Part shown: piece after piece, positions 1-9,284 of the stretch
Layout: the number at the start of each line of letters is the position of its first letter
Numbering within the stretch: position 1 is the stretch's first letter
Assembly (NCBI GenBank): GCA_903840505.1
Contig: CAIMGI010000101.1
Location: forward strand, 1-33,531
DNA: 33,531 bases
Source: an uncultured Bacteroidota bacterium
Lineage (GTDB): Bacteria; Bacteroidota; Bacteroidia; UBA4408
Direction: 5' to 3'
Notes under the pieces: generated by a model
What the model saw: the letters and a program-made list of their open reading frames with translations, nothing else
Databases searched by the model: none
What the model was told of the DNA's origin: nothing
Translations under genes and position numbers: made by a program

Positions 1-244
1 CCGGGTAGGAGTATTTTTCAATCTCCATCATAAAATCAATGGAGTTACCAGCTTTACCACAACCAAAACACTTGTAAATGCCACGTGAGGGAGTTACTGT
101 AAAAGAAGGAGATTTTTCATTGTGAAAAGGACACAAGCCAAGTATGTAAGCCCCTGTTTTTTTCTTTAGGGTAACATAATCTCCTACTACCTCCTCAATG
201 CGAGATGTATCAATAATAAGGTCTATGGTTTCCTTGGGTATCAC
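1..244 (-). CDS. dnaG: DNA primase DnaG, N-terminal zinc-binding region (runs off the left edge; GTG start)
   Basis: Reverse-strand translation from GTG at 244: (V)IPKETIDLIIDTSRIEEVVGDYVTLKKKTGAYILGLCPFHNEKSPSFTVTPSRGIYKCFGCGKAGNSIDFMMEIEKYSYP; CPFH...CFGCG is the DnaG zinc motif. Confidence 0.93.
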   Translation of the reverse strand, partial: MIPKETIDLIIDTSRIEEVVGDYVTLKKKTGAYILGLCPFHNEKSPSFTVTPSRGIYKCFGCGKAGNSIDFMMEIEKYSYP

Positions 245-319
245 TACACAAATTTAACTAAAAAGGCGGATGTTTGGAAGGGCTGTGGAAAAGTAATAGA
301 TGCTTTGAAATGGAAAAAC

Positions 320-1426
320 CTACCTACTCCTCGAGAACTCGAAATTATCAGCTACCAAGCCGTACTCAACCACATTGCCCTTGTTGTCGTATTCCTTGTT
401 GAGTTTAATGTCCTTGCCGGTAGCCTTGTTAAGTGCTTTTGCTGTAAGTGCTGCCAAATCCCAGCCACTGAATTTTTTCTTTTCTGCCTTTGCGGGAACA
501 TTTTCTTCAATCAAGGTTTCCTTTGAGGAGTTTTTTATTTTCGCCAATGCCAGTTCTTGTAAGGAAGGGTAGCTTTGTTTGCTGCTGTTTTTTATTTCAA
601 CAGGCAAATCACTTGTTGTGTTTTTTTCTTGCTTGTTAGCAATAACAGGCTCCTCTGTTTTTTTTTCTTGAATAACAGGCGCATCTTGCTTTTTATTTTC
701 AGCTATATTTTCAGGAACCACAATTTGTGTAACTTCCTTTTCTTGCTTAGGAGCAGCAACAACTTTCTTTGTGTTTTGTGCTTTGTTCGCAATTACATTT
801 GATTTAGCAATATTGTTAAGAGGCACAACAAGCTCCTCTTTCTTTTCTTCTTTTTTATCGGCTACCGAAGTACTTGCATTAAGTTCTTTTTTGGATACCG
901 CATTTTCACTTAATACCTCTTCCGTTGATTGGAAAAGGAAAGGTAAGGCTATTAAAAACAAAATAACTGCAGCAGCTGCTGCATAAGAATAAAACAATGG
1001 AATTACACGCGTGTTGTGTTTAAGCTCCTCCTTGTTGTTAAATAAAATGGCGGTATCGGGCTGCAAAATTGTTTTTTCAAACAAGGCTAAATCCTTTTTT
1101 GCAGGAGGGTAAAAGCCAACAAATTTATCCAGCTCTGAACTTTCTAATTCGCAAAGATTTTTTTCAATTCGTTTTACTAAAAAGTCGGTATAGTTGTTTT
1201 CATTCACCAATACCGAACTGTTGTGTTTTTTTAAGGATTGTTTGTGTTCAAATTGTTCATTTGTAAAAGAGTCCTTGCTTGTGCCCTCACTTAAAAATTC
1301 AAACTCCTCTTTTATATCGGCATTTTGCTCCAAAAGCAACAATACTTCAGCTACCGCTAAAGGTGATAGTTTACCGTCAAGGTAATCCATCAAATAGGCT
1401 TCGTAGTTGTTTCTGTTAATTGTCAT
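320..1426 (-). CDS. Transmembrane anti-sigma-factor-like protein (hypothetical)
   Basis: 368 aa ORF starting directly downstream of the ECF sigma gene; N-terminal acidic helical region (YLDGKLSPLAVAEVLLLLEQNADIKEEFEFL), one TM segment (YSYAAAAAVILFLIALPFLF), long K/E/V-rich linker, distinct C-terminal domain. Confidence 0.7.
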   Translation of the reverse strand: MTINRNNYEAYLMDYLDGKLSPLAVAEVLLLLEQNADIKEEFEFLSEGTSKDSFTNEQFEHKQSLKKHNSSVLVNENNYTDFLVKRIEKNLCELESSELDKFVGFYPPAKKDLALFEKTILQPDTAILFNNKEELKHNTRVIPLFYSYAAAAAVILFLIALPFLFQSTEEVLSENAVSKKELNASTSVADKKEEKKEELVVPLNNIAKSNVIANKAQNTKKVVAAPKQEKEVTQIVVPENIAENKKQDAPVIQEKKTEEPVIANKQEKNTTSDLPVEIKNSSKQSYPSLQELALAKIKNSSKETLIEENVPAKAEKKKFSGWDLAALTAKALNKATGKDIKLNKEYDNKGNVVEYGLVADNFEFSRSR

Positions 1427-1427
1427 T

Positions 1428-1913
1428 TTATATTACTGTATCTAAACTTCCAATATATTCCTTTAAAAATACCCTTGCGCGGTATATGTACACTTTTACC
1501 TGCGATTCACTGAGTCCGGTTATTCCTCCAATTTCATCGTAATTATATCCTTCGTAATCACGCAACAATATTACCGAGCGTTGTATGGCCGGTAATTTTG
1601 CAAGAGCTTCATCCAACACTTCCTTTAAATCGGAGTAACGATTATTTGTTTGCAATACATTGGTATCTACCGAATCAAAATCAGCTTGTTTTTTATCTTT
1701 TCTGATACTGTCAATCATTGTTCGGTAAGCAGTAGTAAACATATACGATTTGGAGTTGCTCGACTCCACATCCGATACCTTTAACCATAGTTTTTCGTAA
1801 GTATCCTGCACAATGTCACGCGCCTTGTCCTTATCCTTTATGTTTTTAAGGATAAAACGGTACAACTGATCCGCATACTGGTCAACGCAGCTATTGAATT
1901 CGTTTATGGTCAT
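1428..1913 (-). CDS. RNA polymerase sigma factor, sigma-70/ECF family
   Basis: 161 aa; region 2 (KDKARDIVQDTYEKLWLKV) and region 4 (LPAIQRSVILLRDYEGYNYDEIGGITGLSESQVKVYIYRARVFLKEY). Confidence 0.93.
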   Translation of the reverse strand: MTINEFNSCVDQYADQLYRFILKNIKDKDKARDIVQDTYEKLWLKVSDVESSNSKSYMFTTAYRTMIDSIRKDKKQADFDSVDTNVLQTNNRYSDLKEVLDEALAKLPAIQRSVILLRDYEGYNYDEIGGITGLSESQVKVYIYRARVFLKEYIGSLDTVI

Positions 1914-1993
1914 TGAACGTTTTTGTGCTTCATTTAATACTAAGACGCAGCCGTTTTAGTAAAAGTTACAGTAAAAAATAAAAAAACTCTATT

Positions 1994-3313
1994 TTATTTA
2001 AATAACCTGAAAATATCGTTTCCGTTTGCGAACAATAATAAGCCCAAAAGTAGAATCATACCCACATATTGAGCATATTCCATCACTTTTTCGTTCGGTT
2101 TTCTTCGGGTTATTACTTCGTACAATAAAAACATTACGTGTCCTCCATCCAATGCAGGTATCGGCAATAAATTCATAAAAGCTAATACCATTGAAAGAAA
2201 GGCTGTGGTTAACCAAAAATGTTCCCAATCCCAATAAGGAGAAAATATTTTACCCAAGGTTATAAATCCGCCAACAGACTCATAAGCCTTTGTTTTTGGA
2301 GAGAAAATAAGCTTGAATTGTTTTATGTAATTATCGATGGTGTTCCAGGCTTTTGTAAATCCTCCCGGTATAGCTTGAAAAAAGGAGTATTCACGCTTTT
2401 GGAATTCATAATAAGCATCCAATCCCTTTGGTGCAAGACCAATAATTCCTTCGGTAGGAATAGTAAGCTCAATATTTTTTGGAACCCCATTGCGCAGTAT
2501 TCCCAAGGATACTTTTTTTCCCTTGTTCAGTTTTACTTGTGTTTGAAATTCATCATAATAATTAATAGTTGCAGAGTCCATTCCGGTTACTTTGTCACCT
2601 TTCATTAGACCAGCTTGTTCGGCAATTGATTTTCCTTTTACAACTTCTATTTCAAAAGGCTGACGAGGGAAAAACATTCGTCCTTGTCCTTGAATAATAG
2701 TTGCCATAGAATTTTCATCCAATGGAATAGTTACAGGACTTCCGCCTCTATCAACCTGCACAGAATGTGCTTGTTCAAACAAAATTTCGGGAACTATTTT
2801 GCTAAAGTCTTCAATTACCTTATTGTCTACCGAAATAATTTTATCACCATTTTGGAAGCCTAATTTTAGTGCAGTTGAATCACAAGCAATACCGTTGCTT
2901 ACATTTTTATTTGGTAAAAATTCTTCGCCCCAACAAAACAAAACACCTGCATAAATAACGATACCCAAAATAACGTTTACCGTAACACCACCCACCATAA
3001 TAATCAATCGTTGCCAAGCCGGTTTCGAACGAAATTCCCAATCTTGAGGAGGCAATTTCATTTGTTCTTTGTCCATCGACTCATCAATCATTCCCGATAT
3101 TTTTACATAACCTCCCAATGGCAACCAACCTATTCCGTATTCAGTTCCTCCTCTTTTTATTTTTAAAAGGGAAAACCAAGGATCAAAAAATAAATAAAAT
3201 TTCTCTACACGGGTTTTAAATAACTTGGCAGGAATAAAATGTCCAAGCTCGTGTAAGACTACTAAAATTGATAAACTTAAAATAAGCTGAGCAGCTTTTA
3301 TGAGTATTTCCAT
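1994..3313 (-). CDS. rseP: RIP metalloprotease RseP (site-2 protease), two PDZ-like regions
   Basis: HELGH zinc motif near the N-terminus, NLLPIPALDGGH near the C-terminus, multiple TM segments. Confidence 0.95.
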   Translation of the reverse strand: MEILIKAAQLILSLSILVVLHELGHFIPAKLFKTRVEKFYLFFDPWFSLLKIKRGGTEYGIGWLPLGGYVKISGMIDESMDKEQMKLPPQDWEFRSKPAWQRLIIMVGGVTVNVILGIVIYAGVLFCWGEEFLPNKNVSNGIACDSTALKLGFQNGDKIISVDNKVIEDFSKIVPEILFEQAHSVQVDRGGSPVTIPLDENSMATIIQGQGRMFFPRQPFEIEVVKGKSIAEQAGLMKGDKVTGMDSATINYYDEFQTQVKLNKGKKVSLGILRNGVPKNIELTIPTEGIIGLAPKGLDAYYEFQKREYSFFQAIPGGFTKAWNTIDNYIKQFKLIFSPKTKAYESVGGFITLGKIFSPYWDWEHFWLTTAFLSMVLAFMNLLPIPALDGGHVMFLLYEVITRRKPNEKVMEYAQYVGMILLLGLLLFANGNDIFRLFK

Positions 3314-3318
3314 TGTTG

Positions 3319-4494
3319 TTATTTAATAAGTAAGCTTGCTAATTGGCGCGTTTCACTGTCGGTTTGCACATAATCGTCATAGCTCGGTTTTTTTATAAAA
3401 GTAATTTTTTGCAGGCATTCTTCAATGATGTCACTCATATTCAGAAAGCCAATTTTGTCGTTTAAAAAAGCACTCACTGCAATTTCGTTGGCGGCATTCA
3501 GTACACAGGCACTGTTACCTCCCTTTTCCATTGCCGAAAATGCCAATGCAAGATTACGAAAAGTTTTTGTATCGGCTTGTTCAAAGCTAAGTTGTGGGTA
3601 TTTCATAAAATCGAAACGTGGGAAATCTGATTTTAGTCTTTTGGGATAGCCCAATGCATACTGTATAGGCAGTTTCATATCGGGTAATCCCATTTGCGCT
3701 TTCATCGACCCATCGGTAAACTGAACAATGGAGTGCACGATGGATTGAGGATGCACAATCACATCAATTTGTTCGTGTTTTAAATTAAACAACCACTTGG
3801 CTTCAATCACTTCAAGTCCTTTGTTCATAAGACTTGCCGAGTCGATGGTGATTTTTGCACCCATCTCCCAATTGGGGTGTTTTAGTGCTTGTTCTTTTTT
3901 TACTTGCGCTAAAAATGCTTTGTCTTTTCCTCTAAAGGGACCGCCCGAAGCGGTGAGGTAAATTTTCTCAATGGGATTGTGAAACTCGCCTGCCAAACAT
4001 TGAAAAATAGCAGAGTGTTCCGAATCGACCGGATAAATATTTACGCCTTTTTCTTTTGCCAATTGTGTTACTATTTCGCCTGCCACCACCAAGGTTTCTT
4101 TGTTTGCCAAGGCAATTTGTTTTCCTGCTTTAATGGCGCTGAGTGTCGACTCCAATCCAGCATAACCAACGATGGCGGCCAATACCGTATCGATGGTATC
4201 CATCTCTACAATTTGAGCAATGGATTCAGAACCGGCAAATACTTTTATATCGGTGGAAGAAAGTGCTTCTTTTACTTTTGTATAGTGCTGCTTGTCGCCA
4301 ATGACAACTGCATTCGGATTAAATTCCAATGCCTGTTGAATCAATAAATCGGCATTTGAACCTGCAGTTAAAACTTCTACTACAAAATTGTTTTCTTGTG
4401 CTTTTATAACTTCCAATGCTTGCGTACCAATTGAGCCTGTGGAGCCCAATATAGCAATATGCGTTTTTTCAGTTTCAGGATTAGCTGCCGTCAT
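3319..4494 (-). CDS. dxr: 1-deoxy-D-xylulose-5-phosphate reductoisomerase
   Basis: IAILGSTGSIGTQALEVI, ALANKETLVVAGE, PVDSEHSAIFQCL, LTASGGPFR, NKGLEVIEAKWLF motifs. Confidence 0.97.
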   Translation of the reverse strand: MTAANPETEKTHIAILGSTGSIGTQALEVIKAQENNFVVEVLTAGSNADLLIQQALEFNPNAVVIGDKQHYTKVKEALSSTDIKVFAGSESIAQIVEMDTIDTVLAAIVGYAGLESTLSAIKAGKQIALANKETLVVAGEIVTQLAKEKGVNIYPVDSEHSAIFQCLAGEFHNPIEKIYLTASGGPFRGKDKAFLAQVKKEQALKHPNWEMGAKITIDSASLMNKGLEVIEAKWLFNLKHEQIDVIVHPQSIVHSIVQFTDGSMKAQMGLPDMKLPIQYALGYPKRLKSDFPRFDFMKYPQLSFEQADTKTFRNLALAFSAMEKGGNSACVLNAANEIAVSAFLNDKIGFLNMSDIIEECLQKITFIKKPSYDDYVQTDSETRQLASLLIK

Positions 4495-4498
4495 TTAA

Positions 4499-5533
4499 TT
4501 AAATATTGGAATCAAATAAACGACCCCTGTTGGCATTAAAACTTCTTCCTAAATGTTTGTAAGCAAGTTCTGTAACTTCTCTTCCACGCGGTGTACGGGC
4601 AATATAGCCTTCTTGAATTAAAAAAGGTTCATATACTTCTTCAATGGTATCGGCTTCTTCGCCCACAGCGGTTGAAATGGTGGTAAGACCAACAGGTCCT
4701 CCTTTGAATTTATCGATGATGGTAGTTAGTATGCGTATGTCCATATCGTCCAAGCCATTTTTATCCACATTTAAAGCACTCAATGCAATTTGTGCAATAT
4801 CCATATCAATGGAACCTGTTCCCTTTATTTGTGCAAAGTCGCGTGTTCTGCGCAACAAGGCATTTGCAATTCGGGGTGTTCCTCTGCTTCTGCGTGCTAT
4901 TTCGTAGGCTGCAGTTTCTTCAATGTCAATTTTTAAAATCTCCGAAGAGCGCGACACAATGCTTGTTAATAGTTTTGAATCATAATATTCCAAACGTGCA
5001 TTGATTCCAAATCTTGCACGTAATGGTGAAGTAAGCAATCCTGAGCGGGTAGTTGCACCAACCAATGTAAAAGGGTTTAAAGTAATTTGTACACTGCGTG
5101 CATTGGGTCCCGAATCAATCATAATATCAATACGGTAATCTTCCATAGCTGAGTATAAATATTCTTCTACAATAGGGCTTAAGCGGTGTATCTCATCAAT
5201 AAACAATACATCGTAAGGTTCTAAATTGGTTAACAAACCTGCTAAGTCACCGGGTTTATCCAGTACAGGGCCTGATGTAATTTTTATGTTTACGCCAAGG
5301 TCGTTGGCAATAATATTGGCGAGTGTTGTTTTTCCCAATCCGGGAGGACCGTGAAGCAATACGTGATCCAAGGCTTCTTTGCGCAGTTTTGCAGCCTCAA
5401 CAAATATTTTTAAATTTTCAACTACCTTGTCCTGCCCCATAAAATCATCGAACTCCGAAGGGCGGAGTACTTTTTCGATGTCTTTATCGGTAGCCGAAAA
5501 ATTTTCGTCCGATGGGTCAAGATTGGGATTCAT
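4499..5533 (-). CDS. ruvB: Holliday junction branch migration helicase RuvB
   Basis: [63 protein letters not shown]. Confidence 0.97.
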   Translation of the reverse strand: MNPNLDPSDENFSATDKDIEKVLRPSEFDDFMGQDKVVENLKIFVEAAKLRKEALDHVLLHGPPGLGKTTLANIIANDLGVNIKITSGPVLDKPGDLAGLLTNLEPYDVLFIDEIHRLSPIVEEYLYSAMEDYRIDIMIDSGPNARSVQITLNPFTLVGATTRSGLLTSPLRARFGINARLEYYDSKLLTSIVSRSSEILKIDIEETAAYEIARRSRGTPRIANALLRRTRDFAQIKGTGSIDMDIAQIALSALNVDKNGLDDMDIRILTTIIDKFKGGPVGLTTISTAVGEEADTIEEVYEPFLIQEGYIARTPRGREVTELAYKHLGRSFNANRGRLFDSNI

Positions 5534-5553
5534 TTTGTTTTTTAATTGATGTT

Positions 5554-5561
5554 CAAAGGTA
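5554..5561 (-). promoter_or_regulatory. Candidate Bacteroidota -7 element (TACCTTTG) upstream of ruvB
   Basis: caaaggta on + strand = TACCTTTG on -, matching TAnnTTTG, about 20 nt upstream of the ruvB start. Confidence 0.45.
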
Positions 5562-5657
5562 GTAAAAAAGTGCTATTTTGAAGGTATTTGAAATAATTGC
5601 TTAGAGCTTTTTACAATAATAAAATAAATTTCATTTAATTATTTAATACACACCATT

Positions 5658-7121
5658 TCATATGTTCATTTTTATTAATTTATAATTTATTACTTGTTGT
5701 CCATTATTTAATGATAAAAAGTACATTCCGTCACTTGTATTCTTCATACTAATAATTTTTGTTTGATACGGATTTAACTCAGAATCATAATAGACTTTTC
5801 CAGTAACATCTCTTATTTTAATTGTAAAATTATCCGCAGCACTATTTTTTATTGTAAAATCAGAGTTGAAAACTGTTGGGAAAATTTGGATTGTTTCATT
5901 GTTCAAATATTCTATTCCTTTGATACAAGGATTACTAAGTAAAGGATAAAAATATGCTTGATCAAAATTAGGTAAGCTACCAGCACAATATTTACCCTGC
6001 AAAGAAAAGCCATTCAAAGTAAAACTGCACCCTAGTCCCTTAATATTAGGATTGCTAATGGTTGACAAATAATCGGCAGGTACTGCAAAAGTGGCACCCA
6101 GTCTGGCAATATATATTTTTCCATCGGGGGCATTTTGTATGTGCCCAAATACTATACTATCATAGTACAATTGAATTTTTGAGTTAACAATAGAATCGTA
6201 TTGATAATCTGAAATATCATACTGATAGACACCTGCTTTACTAACAATGTCCAAAATTGCTTGGGTGACATATAATTTTTTATTGTCGGGCGAAAAGCAC
6301 ATATCGTATACTTCCTGAAAACCTGTGTATATTTTTATAGTATTGCTTATTTGAGCAGTATTATTATCAAAATGATACATACACATAGTGTCGCTTCCAT
6401 ATCCCATATTAGCACTATACCCCATCATTTTTAAATCATTTGAAAATTTAAAATTCCCAGACCAGCCTGGTTGGACTGGTTGAGTATAAAATTGAGAGAA
6501 TTGTAAAACAGGATTGTTTATACCAGAAGCATCTACTTTATAAAAGGCATAATAATTCGATGTATCCATTATTACTACCCAAACACTGCAACCATCAGAA
6601 TGTCTGCAAGCTCCAAGGGACTGCATTTTTGTTGGTGCCAATGAATTATTGGCGCTTACAACTGCCCCTAAACCATTATTTAATTTCATATTTACAATAG
6701 TATATTGTAAAGTATATAAAGTATAATCTACACAGCCCAAATGAAACAAATAGTACAAGCTATCGTTACCCGGTTGAGGTACAATAAGTGCGTTTTGGCT
6801 AACGCTTATTTCTGGTGCTACAATAGTATCACAGCCCATCAAATTATATCCCCCTTGCATAGGCAAATGGTTTCTATTCCAAATGGTATTGCCATCGCTG
6901 TAAAATAATAATCCACCATAAATATCAGAAATAGAGGCTGCTCCCTCGTAAGTATTCGTTTTACCACTTGTGTCAGCAACTGGAGTCCCATTACTAAAAT
7001 CTAAACCGGCACCTAAGCCAAAATACCAGTGGTTAGCACGTTTGGTTTCCGAGTTAATTTGTGCAAAGGAAAAAAGTGGGATAAAAAGAAATAATAGAAA
7101 GTGTAGTACTCGCTTTTTCAT
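5658..7121 (-). CDS. Secreted protein with T9SS type A sorting domain (beta-propeller-like repeats)
   Basis: ORF 5658..7145; start reset to MKKRVLHFLLFLFIPLFSFAQ signal peptide; C-terminus IFPTVFNSDFTIKN...GKVYYDSEL...GMYFLSLNNGQQVINYKLIKM resembles Por secretion tail. Confidence 0.8.
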   Translation of the reverse strand: MKKRVLHFLLFLFIPLFSFAQINSETKRANHWYFGLGAGLDFSNGTPVADTSGKTNTYEGAASISDIYGGLLFYSDGNTIWNRNHLPMQGGYNLMGCDTIVAPEISVSQNALIVPQPGNDSLYYLFHLGCVDYTLYTLQYTIVNMKLNNGLGAVVSANNSLAPTKMQSLGACRHSDGCSVWVVIMDTSNYYAFYKVDASGINNPVLQFSQFYTQPVQPGWSGNFKFSNDLKMMGYSANMGYGSDTMCMYHFDNNTAQISNTIKIYTGFQEVYDMCFSPDNKKLYVTQAILDIVSKAGVYQYDISDYQYDSIVNSKIQLYYDSIVFGHIQNAPDGKIYIARLGATFAVPADYLSTISNPNIKGLGCSFTLNGFSLQGKYCAGSLPNFDQAYFYPLLSNPCIKGIEYLNNETIQIFPTVFNSDFTIKNSAADNFTIKIRDVTGKVYYDSELNPYQTKIISMKNTSDGMYFLSLNNGQQVINYKLIKMNI

Positions 7122-7189
7122 TTGTTTACATTTTACTATAAACAAGATTAATGAAAAAAGGGCAGAAAAGCAAATACTCTAGACTCTCT

Positions 7190-8011
7190 TTACAAACTCA
7201 AATGCTTCGAATGCACAGTTTTTCCATAAAATATACTGGCAGCGGCATCAAAGTTTTCGGCCGAATCGGTGGTGAAAAATTCAATGTTATTTCCTTTGCT
7301 GCATTGTTGTTCAATTTCGGGATGGCGTGTTAAGTATTCCGATAATTTACCCGAAACAATTTCTCCCTGCGAAACAAGTGTGATGTTGGGCGGCAGGTGT
7401 TTTTTTATTTTTTCAATCAGCAAGGGGTAGTGTGTGCAACCTAAAATAATAGTATCAATTTTATTGCTTTGTGAAAATAAATGGTCGATGTTTTGTTTTA
7501 TAAAATAGTCGGCACCAACACTGTTAAATTCATTGTTCTCCACCAAAGGTACCCACATAGGGCAAGCTTCCTGAAATACTTTTACATCGGGAAAAAATTT
7601 AGCAATTTCAATGGGGTAGGAGTTGGAACTCACTGTTCCGCTGGTTCCTAATATACCAATGTGTCCTGTTTTTGTTAGCTTTCCAACCAGTTCGGTTGTA
7701 GGACGTATAACGCCAAGTACTCTTTTGTTGGGTGCTATTTTAATCAAGTCTTTTTGTTGAATGTTGCGCAATGCTTTTGCCGATGCGGTATTACAGGCTA
7801 AAATTACCAGTGGACAACCTTTGTCAAATAATTGCTTTACGCATTCTAAGGTATATTCATAAATGGTTTCAAAGGAGCGTGTACCGTAAGGCGAACGAGC
7901 ATTGTCGCCTAAATAAATATAGTCGTATTGCGGGAGTTGTTTTACTATTTCTTTTAAAACAGTAAGTCCGCCATAACCCGAATCAAATATGCCTATTGGA
8001 TTTTTGTTCAC
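7190..8011 (-). CDS. murI: Glutamate racemase
   Basis: PIGIFDSGYGGLTVLKEI, YLGDNARSPYGTRS, LVILACNTASA, LGCTHYPLL. Confidence 0.97.
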   Translation of the reverse strand: MNKNPIGIFDSGYGGLTVLKEIVKQLPQYDYIYLGDNARSPYGTRSFETIYEYTLECVKQLFDKGCPLVILACNTASAKALRNIQQKDLIKIAPNKRVLGVIRPTTELVGKLTKTGHIGILGTSGTVSSNSYPIEIAKFFPDVKVFQEACPMWVPLVENNEFNSVGADYFIKQNIDHLFSQSNKIDTIILGCTHYPLLIEKIKKHLPPNITLVSQGEIVSGKLSEYLTRHPEIEQQCSKGNNIEFFTTDSAENFDAAASIFYGKTVHSKHLSL

Positions 8012-8023
8012 TTTTGAAGCATA

Positions 8024-8051
8024 AAAAAAGTCCCGATAAAGGGACTTTTTT
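8024..8051 (-). terminator. Intergenic hairpin with A/T tracts, rho-independent-terminator-like, between ompH and murI
   Basis: AAAAAAGTCCC-GATAAA-GGGACTTTTTT perfect inverted repeat just downstream of the ompH stop. Confidence 0.75.
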
Positions 8052-8053
8052 AT

Positions 8054-8602
8054 TTATTTTTTAGGTGCCGGACTTGGACTTGGTGAAGGAGTAGGAACAT
8101 CGGTAATGCCCATTTTCTTTTTCACTTGTGCCATTATATCGTCAGCCGGATCGGAGTATAACAATACGCCTACGCTACTGTCAATTACATTTTTATATCC
8201 CAATTCTTTTGCAACATCTTCCACTGCTTTTTTTGCCTTGTTAACCATTGGCTCTAATAGCTCGTTTTGTTTTTTTTGCAATGACTCTTGCGCTGTTTGT
8301 TGAAACTCTTTTATTCTGTCTTCCAAACCAGCAATTTCTTTTTGTTTATCCATTTTAATGGGTTCGGTCATCATTGCTTCTTTTGCTTGATAATCGCCTA
8401 CTTTTGCTTCGTACTCAGCACTCATTGATTTTAATTGATTATCGAGTTGCTTAGCATATTCTTGAATATCGGCTTCTGCTTTTTTTCTTTCAGGCATCAA
8501 CAACAATAAATCGTTTAAACTTATATGTGCTACTTTTTGTGCGCTAACCGATGTGCTGAATGCTATTAAAGCGACTGCAATAAAACTTACTACTTTTTTC
8601 AT
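8054..8602 (-). CDS. OmpH/Skp family periplasmic chaperone-like protein
   Basis: Signal peptide MKKVVSFIAVALIAFSTSVSAQ; coiled-coil OmpH pattern (FQQTAQESLQKKQNELLEPMVNKAKKAVEDVAKELGYKNVID); tail PTPSPSPSPAPKK. Confidence 0.9.
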   Translation of the reverse strand: MKKVVSFIAVALIAFSTSVSAQKVAHISLNDLLLLMPERKKAEADIQEYAKQLDNQLKSMSAEYEAKVGDYQAKEAMMTEPIKMDKQKEIAGLEDRIKEFQQTAQESLQKKQNELLEPMVNKAKKAVEDVAKELGYKNVIDSSVGVLLYSDPADDIMAQVKKKMGITDVPTPSPSPSPAPKK

Positions 8603-8625
8603 ACTATTATTGGTTTATTTATTAA

Positions 8626-9240
8626 TTATTTACTTTTTGTTGAACCTGTACCTGCAGCTCCTCCACCTGTTCCACCTGCAGCGCCTGTTCCTTCTTTTGC
8701 ACCTCCGCCTGCTCCTGCAGCTGAACCTTTTTTGTAACCCATCAGTAACAATATATCATCGCTTTTATCCAATTTAGGGGTAGCGTACAACATTGTTAAA
8801 TCGCTCGATTTGTCGAATATTACAGAGTAAGCTCCTTTTTCAGCATAGGTTTTTATGGCGTTGTATATTTTGTCCTGAACAGGCTTAATCATTTCTTGGC
8901 GTTTTTTAAATAGGTCGCCATCTACTCCAAAACGTTGTTTTTGAAGTTCTTTTGCATCGCGTTCTTTTGCAATGATTTCATCCTCACGTTTTTTCTTCAT
9001 TTCCTCGGTAAGCAAAATTTGTTCTGCCTGAAATGCTTTGTACATTTTATCAATTTCGGAGTACTTGGCTTCAATTTCTTTTTGCCAAGTTATGGACATA
9101 TTATCCAATTGTTGTTGTGATGTTTTATATTCGGGAATGTTGTTCAAAATATATTGTGAATCAACGTATCCGTACTTTTGTGCCGATGCAATTCCTAAAC
9201 TAAAAATGGTAAATCCGATTGCTAAAACAAGTTTTTTCAT
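8626..9240 (-). CDS. OmpH/Skp family protein (second copy)
   Basis: Signal peptide MKKLVLAIGFTIFSLGIASAQ; KYGYVDSQYILNNIPEY, coiled coil, IKPVQDKIYNAIKTYAEKGAYSVIFDKSSD; Gly/Ala-rich tail. Confidence 0.9.
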   Translation of the reverse strand: MKKLVLAIGFTIFSLGIASAQKYGYVDSQYILNNIPEYKTSQQQLDNMSITWQKEIEAKYSEIDKMYKAFQAEQILLTEEMKKKREDEIIAKERDAKELQKQRFGVDGDLFKKRQEMIKPVQDKIYNAIKTYAEKGAYSVIFDKSSDLTMLYATPKLDKSDDILLLMGYKKGSAAGAGGGAKEGTGAAGGTGGGAAGTGSTKSK

Positions 9241-9284
9241 CTTTTTTATTTTTGTGCCTCTAGCGAGGCGAAGTTACTATTATT

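Noticed and set aside
305-1385. Cluster of plus-strand ORFs (Phe/Leu/Cys-rich) opposite the anti-sigma gene
   Set aside because: Complement of the Lys/Glu-rich anti-sigma linker naturally yields Phe/Leu-rich open frames; not independent genes.
2219-2608. Plus-strand 129 aa ORF inside rseP
   Set aside because: Opposite strand to a strong rseP reading frame; no independent motifs.
3979-4347. Plus-strand 122 aa ORF inside dxr
   Set aside because: Antisense shadow of dxr.
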